64,000 nt of DNA from contig NZ_CP049256.1 of the NCBI RefSeq assembly GCF_011046485.1, positions 1,364,001 to 1,428,000 on the forward strand, in the 5' to 3' direction. Source of the DNA: Microbacterium sp. 4R-513. Its GTDB lineage: Bacteria; Actinomycetota; Actinomycetes; Actinomycetales; Microbacteriaceae. Shown here in pieces: positions 35,017 through 43,526 of this stretch. The first letter of the stretch is position 1. Every line of letters starts with the position of its first letter. A program made the translations under genes and the position numbers. The notes under the pieces are model-generated. The model worked only from the letters and a program-made list of their open reading frames with translations, searched no databases and had not been told where the DNA came from.

Positions 35017-35836
35017 TGAGGTGAATGCTGTCAGCGAGTTCGACTGAAGCCGTAAGCCGAACGTTGTCAGCGAACTCCAGTGCCTCGTCATTGCTCCACA
35101 GGGGCACCCCATAGCCTCGCTGGCGGGCGAGGTTCTGGGCCGAAGTGATTCGCTGCGCGAGCTGCATTCGCCGTTCCTCATTTTCCAGTCGGCGTTGCTC
35201 CAACTCCTCCCGGGCGATGGCGTTCTGCAACTGCTGTGCCTCGTTCTCGAGTATCAGCCGCTCCAAGAGAATGTACTTCTCCTGCACGGTTGCCTCGAGG
35301 GTTACGTCGCTTACGATGCGCTCAAGTTCAGCCTTGGAAGCCTCCTCGGAAGCCAACCGTTTCCGCGCCTTCGCGACGTTGAAGTAGTCAAGGAAGGCGA
35401 TGATTGAGCTCGCTGCATCCTTGCCAACCTTCGCCGACGCCACGATGTCGAGGGGATTGGAGTAGCTCACGGATCGAATTACAAGAAGTTCCTCTCTGGC
35501 CGTCGACAGAGCTGCGAACGGAGGCGTCACGTCGAAGTAATGATCGGCACCCGTATCCACGCGAACCTGGCGATCGGCCCCCGGGTTCGTAGGCCTTGGC
35601 TCAAAGGTCAACAGTCCGGTTGCGGCAAGGCAGCCGAGCGCTATCAAGTCAATCGCCGCATTGATGTACGCCACCGCTTCTTCCGCCGGCAACTTCGGCC
35701 TCGTGTTCGCATAAGCATGCAGCTCGACGGGTTCCTTGCCGACTTCACGGTCTGTTCCACGAGTCGTTATGACCGGCATCCGGCAGATCCCCCCAGCGAT
35801 ATACGTTCGATGAGCCCGCACGGCGTAAATCCCCAC
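34994..35836 (-). CDS. Hypothetical protein with C-terminal coiled coil
   Basis: 280 residues from GTG 35836, with GGAGGAG 6 nt upstream. Residues about 60-75 are mildly hydrophobic (AIDLIALGCLAATGLL). The middle contains LLVIRSVSYSNPLDIVASAK and IIAFLDYFNVAKARKRL. Residues 160-245 form a long charged coiled coil (EELEQRRLENEERRMQLAQR). The end is short and globular. No catalytic motif and no family I can name. It lies in the accessory region between a tiny membrane gene and a divergent PIN-like nuclease; a role with the latter is possible only by position. Confidence 0.7.
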   Translation of the reverse strand: MGIYAVRAHRTYIAGGICRMPVITTRGTDREVGKEPVELHAYANTRPKLPAEEAVAYINAAIDLIALGCLAATGLLTFEPRPTNPGADRQVRVDTGADHYFDVTPPFAALSTAREELLVIRSVSYSNPLDIVASAKVGKDAASSIIAFLDYFNVAKARKRLASEEASKAELERIVSDVTLEATVQEKYILLERLILENEAQQLQNAIAREELEQRRLENEERRMQLAQRITSAQNLARQRGYGVPLWSNDEALEFADNVRLTASVELADSIHLTTRLGTD

Positions 35837-36138
35837 ATTATCTCCTCCTCCTCCATCGGGCGCCAGCCGACGCGCTGACGGCGGCGGTGCCGTGTCCGAA
35901 CGAGCTGCGCCCCCGGGACCGACACCTCGAAGGCACCCAAAAGGCGGCGTGCGATTGGCGCGGGCGTTCGCCTGTCATGGCTCCGACGAAGGCCTCGGCT
36001 GGACTCCACCTATTTGCAGAGTGGCTCGCGCCGATCTCGGTCGTGGAGGGCGTCCGCTCAGCGGTCGTCTTCAGTACGCAAGCGGAAACGCAGCGAGTAG
36101 CGTGGGCCATCACCCGATGTGCAGGGGAGGCCGACTTC
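35837..36138. other. Divergent intergenic region, or N-terminal extension of the PIN-like gene
   Basis: Between the coiled-coil and PIN-like genes. The frame of the PIN-like gene is open through most of it (possible earlier ATG at 35977), but no ribosome-binding site supports that start. No repeat noticed. Confidence 0.4.
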
Positions 36139-37167
36139 GTGTTCCTATTCGTCGACGCGAACGCGATCGTGAGCAACCCGCTGCTCACCGGCAGGGAATG
36201 GGACGCAGTGGCAGACGCCGCGGTCTCCGAGATTCTCGACCTTTACGTACCGGAGCTGGCGGTCCAGGAGGCCGTTGCTCGCTATCGGGACTCGGCGCGA
36301 ACGAGGCAGCGGGAATTGAGGAAGCAGCTCCGTAGGTGGCCCCCGAGTGCACGGGTGCTCCTTGAGGATGCGGTTGCGGCGTCGGATCGTTTTGCGGACG
36401 GATACGATCGTGCGCTCAGGGAGCGGTTAACTCAAATGGGCGCCTACATCATCCAGTATCCGCGCGTCCCGCACGAAGATGTGGCGATGCGCGCTATCCG
36501 ACGGGGCGCGCCTTTCGACGCGGAGGGGAACGGATACCGGGATGCGCTGCACTGGCACTCATTTTTGGAGCTTCTGGAGGAGCTAGAGCCTGAAGATCCC
36601 ATTGCCGTTCTGTTGAGCGCCGATAAGAAGGCGTTTGGCCCGCTTCGTCACGAGGAGCTTCTCCGGGAAGTTGAGGAGCTCGGCGTTGAGTGGGAGGTCG
36701 ACTTCGTGACGCACGTCACCGACTTCGTTGTTCCAGGTCAGTTCTTCGACGAGGAACAGGCGCTCGACTATCTGCAGATGACTCAACTAGAGCGCGCGAT
36801 ACGCGAGTCTCTCCTCGCCGGTGGCTGGCCAGTCGACTTTTCGTCGACACTCGCTCGTCGCGCGAACTATGACAGCGCGGAAGTCGCGAAGGTCCTTGAT
36901 ATGCATGTCGAAGAACTGACAGTGCGTATGGAGCGGCGATCCCGAGACCTGTGGCTCACCTTCACCGCGAATGCGAAGTGTCGCATCCGCTTCGAGACGG
37001 TCGAAATCCTGGACGAGGAGGTTGGCGATTTCACCGTTGTGAAGGATGTGCAGCAGTGGACGCTAGAGGTTGAGGGGAGTGCATACTCCGAGCGCAGCGA
37101 GATTCGTTCTGTCTCTGCCATAAGGCTGGTGAGTGCCGAGAGCCCCTCGGATCGATTCGTTCCCTGA
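36139..37167 (+). CDS. PIN-like nuclease domain protein (DUF4935-type)
   Basis: 342 residues if started at GTG 36139, chosen because GGGGAGG lies 9 nt upstream and it places the first catalytic Asp at residue 6 (FLFVDANAIVSNPL), as usual for PIN folds. Further acidic positions: VPELAVQEAVARYR, GNGYRDALHWHSFLEL and AVLLSADKKAFGPL, the spacing of DUF4935-type PIN-like RNases. The C-terminal 150 residues (FDEEQALDYLQMTQLERAIR onward) form a separate domain, probably regulatory. No antitoxin-like small gene adjoins. Likely a defence or toxin-type RNase (inference). ATG 35977 in frame would add 54 residues. Confidence 0.8.
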   Translation: MFLFVDANAIVSNPLLTGREWDAVADAAVSEILDLYVPELAVQEAVARYRDSARTRQRELRKQLRRWPPSARVLLEDAVAASDRFADGYDRALRERLTQMGAYIIQYPRVPHEDVAMRAIRRGAPFDAEGNGYRDALHWHSFLELLEELEPEDPIAVLLSADKKAFGPLRHEELLREVEELGVEWEVDFVTHVTDFVVPGQFFDEEQALDYLQMTQLERAIRESLLAGGWPVDFSSTLARRANYDSAEVAKVLDMHVEELTVRMERRSRDLWLTFTANAKCRIRFETVEILDEEVGDFTVVKDVQQWTLEVEGSAYSERSEIRSVSAIRLVSAESPSDRFVP

Positions 37168-37268
37168 TCTAGGTGACGGAGAAGCCGCGCTGGTTGATCA
37201 GCAAGTCGCCAACGAGGGCTGGCAGTTGCGCGTGCGCAAGCGGGTCCTGCTGCGGGCGCTCACATCGA

Positions 37269-37853
37269 CTACTCAGCGCCCGCTCGTCGCGCCCACCTGC
37301 GCCACTCGTCCGGAATGGCAGTATCGGGCACGAAGCTCCGCCCGAACGTCACGTAGTGCGGAAGCATTCGCCCACGCCCGGACGGCGCTGGATAGGAGAG
37401 GTTGTGATGGTGGATCAGGCCGGCGCGCCGGACCTTCAGCAGCAGCCTCACCAGGCGCTCGACATGCTGCGCCTCGCTGTCGATCGGCGAGGCGTCCCGC
37501 AAGGACCAGCGCAGTACGCGCCATTGGACATCCGGGTCCTCGGAGTAACCGAGGCTGAGGTTCGCGTGGATGATGAGGTCGCGTTGTTGCAGCAACAGCC
37601 TTGCAGCATGGCACCACGCGAGCAGCTTTCCGCGCTCGACGTCAGACCAAGGCGGCACGCCGAGATCGCCCACGCGCGCCTCCAGTAGCCCGATCGCGCG
37701 CTTGGCGGACTGAAGTTGAGGGTTCGCGATCCCGTAGATGCGCGCGATGGCGTAAGCATGGTGCTCGACGTCGGCGGCGACGAGCACGAGATCACCGAGC
37801 GCGAGGCGCAGCTCCGTGGGCACGTCTCGCTCGATCCAGGTTGGCTCGTCCAC
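37269..37853 (-). CDS. Hypothetical helical protein (194 aa)
   Basis: Begins GTG 37853 (MDEPTWIERDVPTELRLALG). Mostly alpha-helical by pattern (LVLVAADVEHHAYAIARIYG; AWCHAARLLLQQRDLIIHAN), ending in a basic tail. The R-x3-D/H-x2-H arrangement around RDLIIHAN recalls HEPN-like R-x4-6-H motifs, but the match is loose and I do not assign it. No recognised family. A weak CAGACT box sits 12 nt upstream. Confidence 0.6.
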   Translation of the reverse strand: MDEPTWIERDVPTELRLALGDLVLVAADVEHHAYAIARIYGIANPQLQSAKRAIGLLEARVGDLGVPPWSDVERGKLLAWCHAARLLLQQRDLIIHANLSLGYSEDPDVQWRVLRWSLRDASPIDSEAQHVERLVRLLLKVRRAGLIHHHNLSYPAPSGRGRMLPHYVTFGRSFVPDTAIPDEWRRWARRAGAE

Positions 37854-38085
37854 GCGCTCAGTCTGCCCGAGCGGCGAGGCTCAACCTGGATCGACCCAGG
37901 GTCGGGTTCGGCGTTGGAAGCGCCTCCGGTCCGCGACGCACGCGCTCGAGAGTCGGTCGATCTGCGGGCTTTGCGCGTGGAGGGGCCGTCCGGTACATGG
38001 GTTGCGGCACTCGATTGAGAAGCCGGTTGCGGGCGGGGAGCGGGTCGAGCCGGGTCGATGACGCGGTCCGACCAGTGGGGTGCCG

Positions 38086-38091
38086 TAGGTT
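38086..38091 (+). promoter_or_regulatory. Leaderless -10 box (TAGGTT)
   Basis: First T exactly 12 nt before GTG 38098. Confidence 0.6.
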
Positions 38092-38097
38092 CGTTCT

Positions 38098-38727
38098 GTG
38101 CGAAGTCGGGCTATCTATGTCGAGACTTCGATCCGTGCCGACGTGGATGCGGTGTGGGATGCCACCCAGGACCCCGCCCAGCACGTGCGCTGGGATGTGC
38201 GGTTCTCGAGAATCTCGCCCGTCGGGGTGACCGTGGCCGGCGCCTCGACATTCACCTATGAACGGCGTGTCCCGTTCCACACCGTGCGGGGAAGCGGGGT
38301 CAGCCTGGGCGAGAAGACTGGTCTCGACGGGGCACGGACGTCGGCGTTGCGGTTCCAGACGGAGGATCGCTTGTCTCCGATCGCCGCGGGTCGGGGCTAC
38401 TGGAGGTACGTCGCCGATGGGCGGGAGGTCACGCTCTTCGTCACGGGCTACGACTACAACCCGGGGTGGGGTGTGCTGGACGTGGTCGTGCGCCCGCTTC
38501 TCGGGTGGGCGACGGCATGGAGCTTCGACCGGCTGCGGATCTGGTTGGAGACCGGTGTCCCGCCCGAACGATGGCCGCTATGGAGCGTGTTCTGGTGGTG
38601 GCGGTCGGACCGCCCACGTGCCTCCCGTTGTCTGCGAGCACCACGGGGCAGATCGCGGCGCGACGACCATCTCGCCGACGCGCCACCGTCCCTGGCGGCC
38701 CTGCCGGACCCGGAGGTGATCCGGTGA
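38098..38727 (+). CDS. SRPBCC-fold protein
   Basis: 209 residues. The first 165 resemble a START/SRPBCC ligand-binding fold (YVETSIRADVDAVWDATQDP; VRWDVRFSRISPVGVTV; GRGYWRYVADGREVTLFVTG). The last 40 are an arginine-rich, unstructured tail. Start GTG has a leaderless -10 box. Its TGA overlaps the GTG of the DUF4166 gene, so the two are translationally coupled. Probably binds a hydrophobic small molecule; ligand unknown. Confidence 0.8.
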   Translation: MRSRAIYVETSIRADVDAVWDATQDPAQHVRWDVRFSRISPVGVTVAGASTFTYERRVPFHTVRGSGVSLGEKTGLDGARTSALRFQTEDRLSPIAAGRGYWRYVADGREVTLFVTGYDYNPGWGVLDVVVRPLLGWATAWSFDRLRIWLETGVPPERWPLWSVFWWWRSDRPRASRCLRAPRGRSRRDDHLADAPPSLAALPDPEVIR

Positions 38728-39392
38728 CATCGATCTTCGAGGTGGCGCTCGGGGCTGAATTCGATCGGCTGCACCCCATGATGCGACGACGGTTCAGTGT
38801 GGGGCTGGACTCCGGTGAAGCATGCGTCGGGCGCGGAGTGATGACGAGCATCCGGCGCGGGCCGTGGTGGACCATCCCGTTCCTCCAGATCGGCCGCTTG
38901 CGCAACATCCTTGTTCCCGACACCGGCACCGACGTGCCGTTCGTCATCGAGAACTTCCCCTACCGCGATCCGCTCGGTCGAGAGACAGTCACGTTCGTGC
39001 GCGAGTACACCATCGGAGCGAAGCACCGCCGGTTTGACGCGACCATGATCCTCGACGACGGCCGGATCGTCGACTACCTCGGCACGCACCAGCACCTCGC
39101 CGTCGACCTCGACCTTCGCGTCGACGACCGTGGAGGGCTCCTTCTCACCTCGGACTCGCAACGCTTCTACGAAGGACCCATCGGCTTCCGCTTCCCCATG
39201 CTGTTCAGCGGTCGCGCCCGCCTCCACGAGTACTTCGACGACAGCGACCAGTCCTTCCACATCGACCTTGAGGTCCGCAACCGCCGCTTCGGGTTCCTCT
39301 TCGGATACCGCGGCGCGTTCCAGGCCGAATGGATAGTCGCGACCGACGCACCAGCCCGACTAAAGCCTCACCGCCACGAAGCCAGAACATGA
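38724..39392 (+). CDS. DUF4166 domain protein
   Basis: 222 residues from GTG 38724. Typical DUF4166 features: LHPMMRRRFSVGLDSGEACV, then VMTSIRRGPWWTIPFLQIGR, VPFVIENFPYRDPLGRETVT and the conserved IVDYLGTHQHLAVDLDLRVD, then SQRFYEGPIGFRFP. Biochemical function of the domain is not established; in other genomes it often accompanies saccharopine-dehydrogenase-like or SRPBCC proteins. Here it forms a two-gene operon with an SRPBCC protein. Confidence 0.88.
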   Translation: MTSIFEVALGAEFDRLHPMMRRRFSVGLDSGEACVGRGVMTSIRRGPWWTIPFLQIGRLRNILVPDTGTDVPFVIENFPYRDPLGRETVTFVREYTIGAKHRRFDATMILDDGRIVDYLGTHQHLAVDLDLRVDDRGGLLLTSDSQRFYEGPIGFRFPMLFSGRARLHEYFDDSDQSFHIDLEVRNRRFGFLFGYRGAFQAEWIVATDAPARLKPHRHEART

Positions 39393-39462
39393 CTCAGGCG
39401 CTCGCTACCCGGTCCCGGTGCGGGCCAGCCGCGCTCGCACCATGTGCGGTCGAGCTCGCACC

Positions 39463-40074
39463 TCACCCTGCGGGCGGGCGTCTGGCGAGGATCGCTCCAT
39501 GAGGTCGGGGCTTGGGCTCGCGTCCCGTTCTGGTGTGGGTCTCGACGACGTCAAACCCCGCGACCTCTAACTCGTTCGCCAACGCTTCCGGCGCCCAGCG
39601 GTAGGCGGTGACAACCGTGTGATCGAACGGCTCGACCAAGGGTCCGATGAAGAATCCCACCAACAGCGCGCCACCCCCCTGAACGACCCGAGCGAACTCC
39701 TCCAGCGTTGCGCCGACGGTGCTCGGCTCGTGATGGATGAGTGAGTACCAAGCGAGGATTCCGCCTACGCTGCCGCTTTCAAACGGCAGTCGGTTAATGT
39801 TGCCGAGTTCGAAAGGCACTCCCGGGTAGGCGTCGCGTGCGTGCTCGATGAACTCCGGTACCTCGTCGATGCCGCGGACGACGTGGCCCTCTTCGGTGAG
39901 ATAGGCGGACCAGTGCCCCGGGCCGCACCCGGCGTCCAGGATGGGGCCGTTGACGTGAGCCGCCCACGACGTGATCAACTCCACGTCGGACGGGTGGGCA
40001 GCCGCCGTCGAGCCCAGCGCTCGCACATACTCAGCCGCCCGATTCGAGTACGCAGCCTGGACGTCCAAAGACAT
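39463..40074 (-). CDS. Class I SAM-dependent methyltransferase
   Basis: 203 residues. N-terminal cap YSNRAAEYVRALGST; SAM motif I PILDAGCGPGHWSAYLTEEG; acidic loop RGIDEVPEFIEHA; motif II/III around RLPFESGSVGGILAWYSLIH. Small-molecule methyltransferase fold; substrate unknown. Start ATG 40074 with TAGGCT 13 nt upstream. Stands alone. Confidence 0.88.
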   Translation of the reverse strand: MSLDVQAAYSNRAAEYVRALGSTAAAHPSDVELITSWAAHVNGPILDAGCGPGHWSAYLTEEGHVVRGIDEVPEFIEHARDAYPGVPFELGNINRLPFESGSVGGILAWYSLIHHEPSTVGATLEEFARVVQGGGALLVGFFIGPLVEPFDHTVVTAYRWAPEALANELEVAGFDVVETHTRTGREPKPRPHGAILARRPPAG

Positions 40075-40081
40075 GATCGAA

Positions 40082-40087
40082 AGCCTA
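40082..40087 (-). promoter_or_regulatory. Leaderless -10 box (TAGGCT)
   Basis: First T (40087) is 13 nt before ATG 40074. Confidence 0.5.
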
Positions 40088-40257
40088 GAAGGGTATCCGG
40101 ACCGGCTTCCACGCGCGCGCCCGCCGGTCCGCCAACGCGCGCATTTCGGGGCCGTGGGTTCCGTCCACCCTGAGCGCAGCGAGAAGCGAGAGGGGTTCTG
40201 CTCACCCGGTCTTGTTCACGCTACCCCGCGCTTGTACGGCTCGCCCGATGCCGGGGT

Positions 40258-40914
40258 TTACCGGCCGATGGGGCGGAGCGCGAGTAGCTTCTGTGCGCTC
40301 TCGACGGCGTGGGCGGTCAGTGCGCTGGCGGGTGCGGAGTTGCCGAGCAGGCCGCCGATGGGAGTGAGTTCCAGTCGACGGGTGACATCATCGCTTCTCC
40401 ACTCCAAGACGTCCGTCCATTCCAGAACAATCCGGTCCGCTCGTGCTCGGCCGCGGGGCGACACGTTGACGTACTCGAGCGTGCGGATCTGGGCGGCTTC
40501 GATGAACTCCTTGTGCTGTGGAGGGAGCCCAGACCACAACGAGATCGAATTCTCGCGGATCACCAACACATGCGACCATGCCGAAGCAAGAGCAGGCGCG
40601 GAAAGCGCGAGTTCCTTCTTAGCCTCCTTGGAGATCGTCACTTCCAGGACAATCGCTGACGGATGGGCTGCTTTGATCAGCGCGATTCGAACCCTACGCC
40701 AGATGAGGATCACCGACGCGAGTATCAACCCGAGCCCAATCCCTAATGGAAAGGCGAACGCACGGGACAGGCGCGTGTACGACCGGTTCGCGAGGAGCTC
40801 ATCCATATTGTCCATCGTCAGCTCGGGAACGATGTGGTACAGCCGCGCCGCCAGCAACAGGAACAGCACCCCGAGCGGAGCCAACAGCGCCGCTCGTACG
40901 CCGATCCTCGTCAC
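40258..40914 (-). CDS. Hypothetical two-helix membrane protein
   Basis: 218 residues. Two hydrophobic helices at about 5-27 (AALLAPLGVLFLLLAARLYH) and 58-80 (AFPLGIGLGLILASVILIW), followed by a cytoplasmic domain of about 135 residues (SWSHVLVIRENSISLWSGLP-like strands; IRTLEYVNVSPRGRARADRI), a pattern seen in small PH-like or YcxB-type domains, but I cannot assign it. AAGGAGG ends 5 nt before GTG 40914 and only 2 nt before ATG 40917, so GTG is preferred. Confidence 0.7.
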   Translation of the reverse strand: MTRIGVRAALLAPLGVLFLLLAARLYHIVPELTMDNMDELLANRSYTRLSRAFAFPLGIGLGLILASVILIWRRVRIALIKAAHPSAIVLEVTISKEAKKELALSAPALASAWSHVLVIRENSISLWSGLPPQHKEFIEAAQIRTLEYVNVSPRGRARADRIVLEWTDVLEWRSDDVTRRLELTPIGGLLGNSAPASALTAHAVESAQKLLALRPIGR

Positions 40915-41137
40915 CATGACCTCCTTGTAGATCGTGCCATGACAGCGGATGCCCAAATCCCATGACCCCCGCACCTGCGAACACATCCAGCCGCCACCGG
41001 CTCCCTTCACGACGTCGGCCCCTGTCAAGACGCGACAACCGAGGGCGACGCCACCCCGAACGAGTCCACCGTCGTTCGCTAGTCGGTCGTCCTGTGTGCG
41101 TCCGCGTAGCAGCAGTAGCGCTCCCAATTGCGGATGG

Positions 41138-41920
41138 CTAAGCGCCCGCGGGCACGAGTCCGGATCCGAGCACGGCGAGGGACGGAAGCGTCAACGGGCG
41201 GTGCGCTGTGATCCGTTCGTATGCCGCACGCATGGCTTTTCGGCCGGCGTGGTCCTGGGCCTTGTACGTCGCTCCGATGCTCGCGATCCCGCTTTCGACC
41301 GCGGTCCACAGCTCATCCGCGTTGATCACGAAGTCCCACCCAACCAGGTCAGCCGCGACAGACTTCATGCCCGCCTCGGCCATCAGCTGCGTCAGCCCTT
41401 CTACGCTCCGCTCGAAGTCATCCGCAGCACGGAGCCGCTGGCCTGAAGGTGCCACCGCCCCGGATTCGCGCACAACGCCGTTCCAAAGTTCATTCATCGG
41501 ACTTACCGGAGCTGCTGGCCATATTGTTGCCAACACCATGCCGCCCGGGCGGGTCACCCGGGCTAGCTCCTTGACCGCCGCGCGCGGATCAGGGACATGG
41601 TTGATCACGAAGTTCGCGACCGTCACATCGAACGCACCATCTGCGAATGACAGGCGCGGAAGCGCATCCGTTCGAAAGGCGACCTCGGGGTGAAGCTCTG
41701 AGGCTAGCTCGACCATCCCGGGGTCCTGATCCACGCCGATGACCTGCAGACCGGCGGCCGCCATCACCGCGGCCGCGGAGCCGGTACCGGTGCCAGCATC
41801 CAGCCCTCGCGCGCCAGACGTCGCGGCCATCCGTTCGACCAGGAAAGGCAGGGCACCGCGACACAACCGCGCAAACGAAGCCTCATACCCGGCGGCCGTG
41901 CCCGCCCAATCCTTCGCCAC
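41138..41920 (-). CDS. Class I SAM-dependent methyltransferase (UbiE/COQ5-like)
   Basis: 260 residues from GTG 41920. Motif I ARGLDAGTGTGSAAAVMAAA; acidic loop VIGVDQDPGMVELASELHPE; motif IV DVTVANFVINHVPDP; post-motif LARVTRPGGMVLATIWPAAP. C-terminal lid is helical. TAGGTT lies 14 nt before the GTG. The IS30 element begins about 150 bp upstream of it. Longer in-frame starts upstream look non-coding. Substrate unknown. Confidence 0.87.
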   Translation of the reverse strand: MAKDWAGTAAGYEASFARLCRGALPFLVERMAATSGARGLDAGTGTGSAAAVMAAAGLQVIGVDQDPGMVELASELHPEVAFRTDALPRLSFADGAFDVTVANFVINHVPDPRAAVKELARVTRPGGMVLATIWPAAPVSPMNELWNGVVRESGAVAPSGQRLRAADDFERSVEGLTQLMAEAGMKSVAADLVGWDFVINADELWTAVESGIASIGATYKAQDHAGRKAMRAAYERITAHRPLTLPSLAVLGSGLVPAGA

Positions 41921-42067
41921 GAATAACCAACCTAAGGCAGCCCACAGGCAAGCACGCAAGCGGTCCCTGGCCGGGCTCCATACGCAATCGCCGCCGACTC
42001 CCGTTGCCCTGTGCGCCCCGCGCACGATAAGCCCGCCCGCGCACATGCCCGTTGGCGGTTCCTTGGG

Positions 42068-42087
42068 TTCTTGCGGTGGTCGCAACA
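42068..42087 (+). repeat. Left terminal inverted repeat of the IS30 element
   Basis: TTCTTGCGGTGGTCGCAACA. The reverse complement of the right end matches at 16 of 20 positions. Confidence 0.7.
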
Positions 42088-42095
42088 CTTACTGA

Positions 42096-43262
42096 ATGGA
42101 GAGTGTTGTGGCGGAGTTGGCGTTGAGGTTCCGGCTGGATCTGGTGCAGCAGGCGTGGGACGGCTTTCAGGCTGGGCAGTTCGCGAGCGAGGTCGGCGCG
42201 CAGATCGGCGTGAACCGCACGACGGCGAAGCGGATGCTCGTCGCGACCGGCGGCGTCCGGCCGCGGCGTGGTCGGAACCTGCAAGGCCGGTATCTATCGT
42301 TTCTCGAGCGGGAAGAGATCGCGTGCGGGGTCGCCGCCGGCGAATCGGTGCGGTCGATCGCGCGGCGGATCGGTCGGGCGCCGTCGACGGTGTCTCGTGA
42401 GCTGACCCGGAACACCGGGCGAGGCCGGTATCGGGCGTCATGGGCGCAGATGTCGGCGTTCGCGCGGGCGAGCAGGCCGAAGCCGGCGAAGCTGGCGACC
42501 AACCTGCGGCTGCGTGCCAGGGTGGAAGCGGACTTGGCCAGACGCCGATCACCAGAGCAGATCTGCGGTCGGTTGCGGCGAGAGTTCCCCGACGACCCGG
42601 AGATGCAGGTGAGCACGGAGACGATCTACCAATCGCTCTACGTGCAGTCCCGGGGCGCGTTGAAACAGGAGCTCACCCGGTATCTGCGCACCGGGCGGGG
42701 ACTGCGCCATCCCAGCCGGAAGGTGGGGCAGCGCAAGAACCGCATCCCGAACATGGTCAACATCGTGCAACGACCAGCCGAAGCCGACGACCGTGCAGTG
42801 CCCGGCCACTGGGAGGGTGACCTGATCATTGGGACGAGGAACCTGTCCGCGATCGGGACCCTCGTGGAGCGTTCCTCCAACTTCACGATGCTCGTCCCGC
42901 TCCCGGACGGTTACAAGCCAGATCAGGTCGCTCCAGCGCTCACCCACAAGATCCAACAGCTTCCCGTGCAGCTACGCCGCACCTTGACGTGGGATCAGGG
43001 GCCGGAAATGCGCGACTGGGAACAGGTCCGCATCGACACCGGCATCGACGTGTTCTTCTGCGACCCGCACTCGCCCTGGCAGCGCGGCATCAACGAGAAC
43101 ACCAACGGACTGCTCCGCCAATACTTCCCGAAGGGCGCCGACCTGGACGTGTTCACCGAAGGTGAGCTCGACGCCGTCGCCCGAGAGCTCAACGACCGAC
43201 CCCGAAAGCGACTTGAGTTCCAAACCCCGAATGAGATCATCAGATCGGTCCTGTTGCGATGA
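42096..43262 (+). CDS. IS30-family transposase
   Basis: 388-residue DDE transposase, intact. N-terminal HTH segments: ASEVGAQIGVNRTTAKRMLV and ESVRSIARRIGRAPSTVSRE, the latter the IS30 signature. Catalytic triad: Asp in VPGHWEGDLIIGTRNLSAIG, Asp in RRTLTWDQGPEMRDW, Glu in SPWQRGINENTNGLLRQYFP. C-terminal PRKRLEFQTPNEIIRSVL is usual. No frameshift, so it may still be active. Lies near the right end of the accessory region. Confidence 0.95.
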   Translation: MESVVAELALRFRLDLVQQAWDGFQAGQFASEVGAQIGVNRTTAKRMLVATGGVRPRRGRNLQGRYLSFLEREEIACGVAAGESVRSIARRIGRAPSTVSRELTRNTGRGRYRASWAQMSAFARASRPKPAKLATNLRLRARVEADLARRRSPEQICGRLRREFPDDPEMQVSTETIYQSLYVQSRGALKQELTRYLRTGRGLRHPSRKVGQRKNRIPNMVNIVQRPAEADDRAVPGHWEGDLIIGTRNLSAIGTLVERSSNFTMLVPLPDGYKPDQVAPALTHKIQQLPVQLRRTLTWDQGPEMRDWEQVRIDTGIDVFFCDPHSPWQRGINENTNGLLRQYFPKGADLDVFTEGELDAVARELNDRPRKRLEFQTPNEIIRSVLLR

Positions 43263-43271
43263 CCGCTTGAA
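43252..43271 (+). repeat. Right terminal inverted repeat of the IS30 element
   Basis: TGTTGCGATGACCGCTTGAA. It overlaps the last codons of the transposase. Confidence 0.7.
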
Positions 43272-43375
43272 TCCGCCGTTCCGTATACGCACGCTCCATC
43301 CGGAGCTGCACTCCGCAGCCCCGCACTCGTGCCCGCAGGAGCGTCGGGCGTCGGCGCTTTCGGAGGGCTCGGCGG

Positions 43376-43406
43376 GTTTCGAATACGCCGCTGCGCGGCT
43401 ACGCAA
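43376..43406. repeat. Degenerate GTTTCG...CTAC extragenic palindrome
   Basis: GTTTCGAATACGCCGC-TGC-GCGGCTACG contains GCCGC/GCGGC arms. It resembles the elements at 56240 and 61065. Sits between the IS and xthA in a 255-bp stretch with no gene. Confidence 0.4.
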
Positions 43407-43526
43407 ACACCGGGCACCACGGGGCGATCCGGCGTCGGGGGGCAGGGCGGGGCTGGTGCGGGTTCGGCGGCGGCCCGCTCGACGCAGACCGCCGAGGTGC
43501 GACGACGCGAGACGGACCCGTCGGCG

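Larger units (their letters stand above)
42068..43271 (+). mobile_element. IS30-family insertion sequence
   Basis: A full-length transposase gene bounded by imperfect terminal inverted repeats of about 20 bp: 42068-42087 and 43252-43271 share the pattern TTCNNGCGGTNNTCGCAACA. About 1.2 kb, the normal IS30 size. A target-site duplication could not be identified with confidence. Confidence 0.8.

Noticed and set aside
37269..37853. HEPN RNase assignment for the 194-aa helical protein
   Set aside because: Only one loose R-x4-H-like match; spacing and flanking helices do not convincingly fit HEPN.
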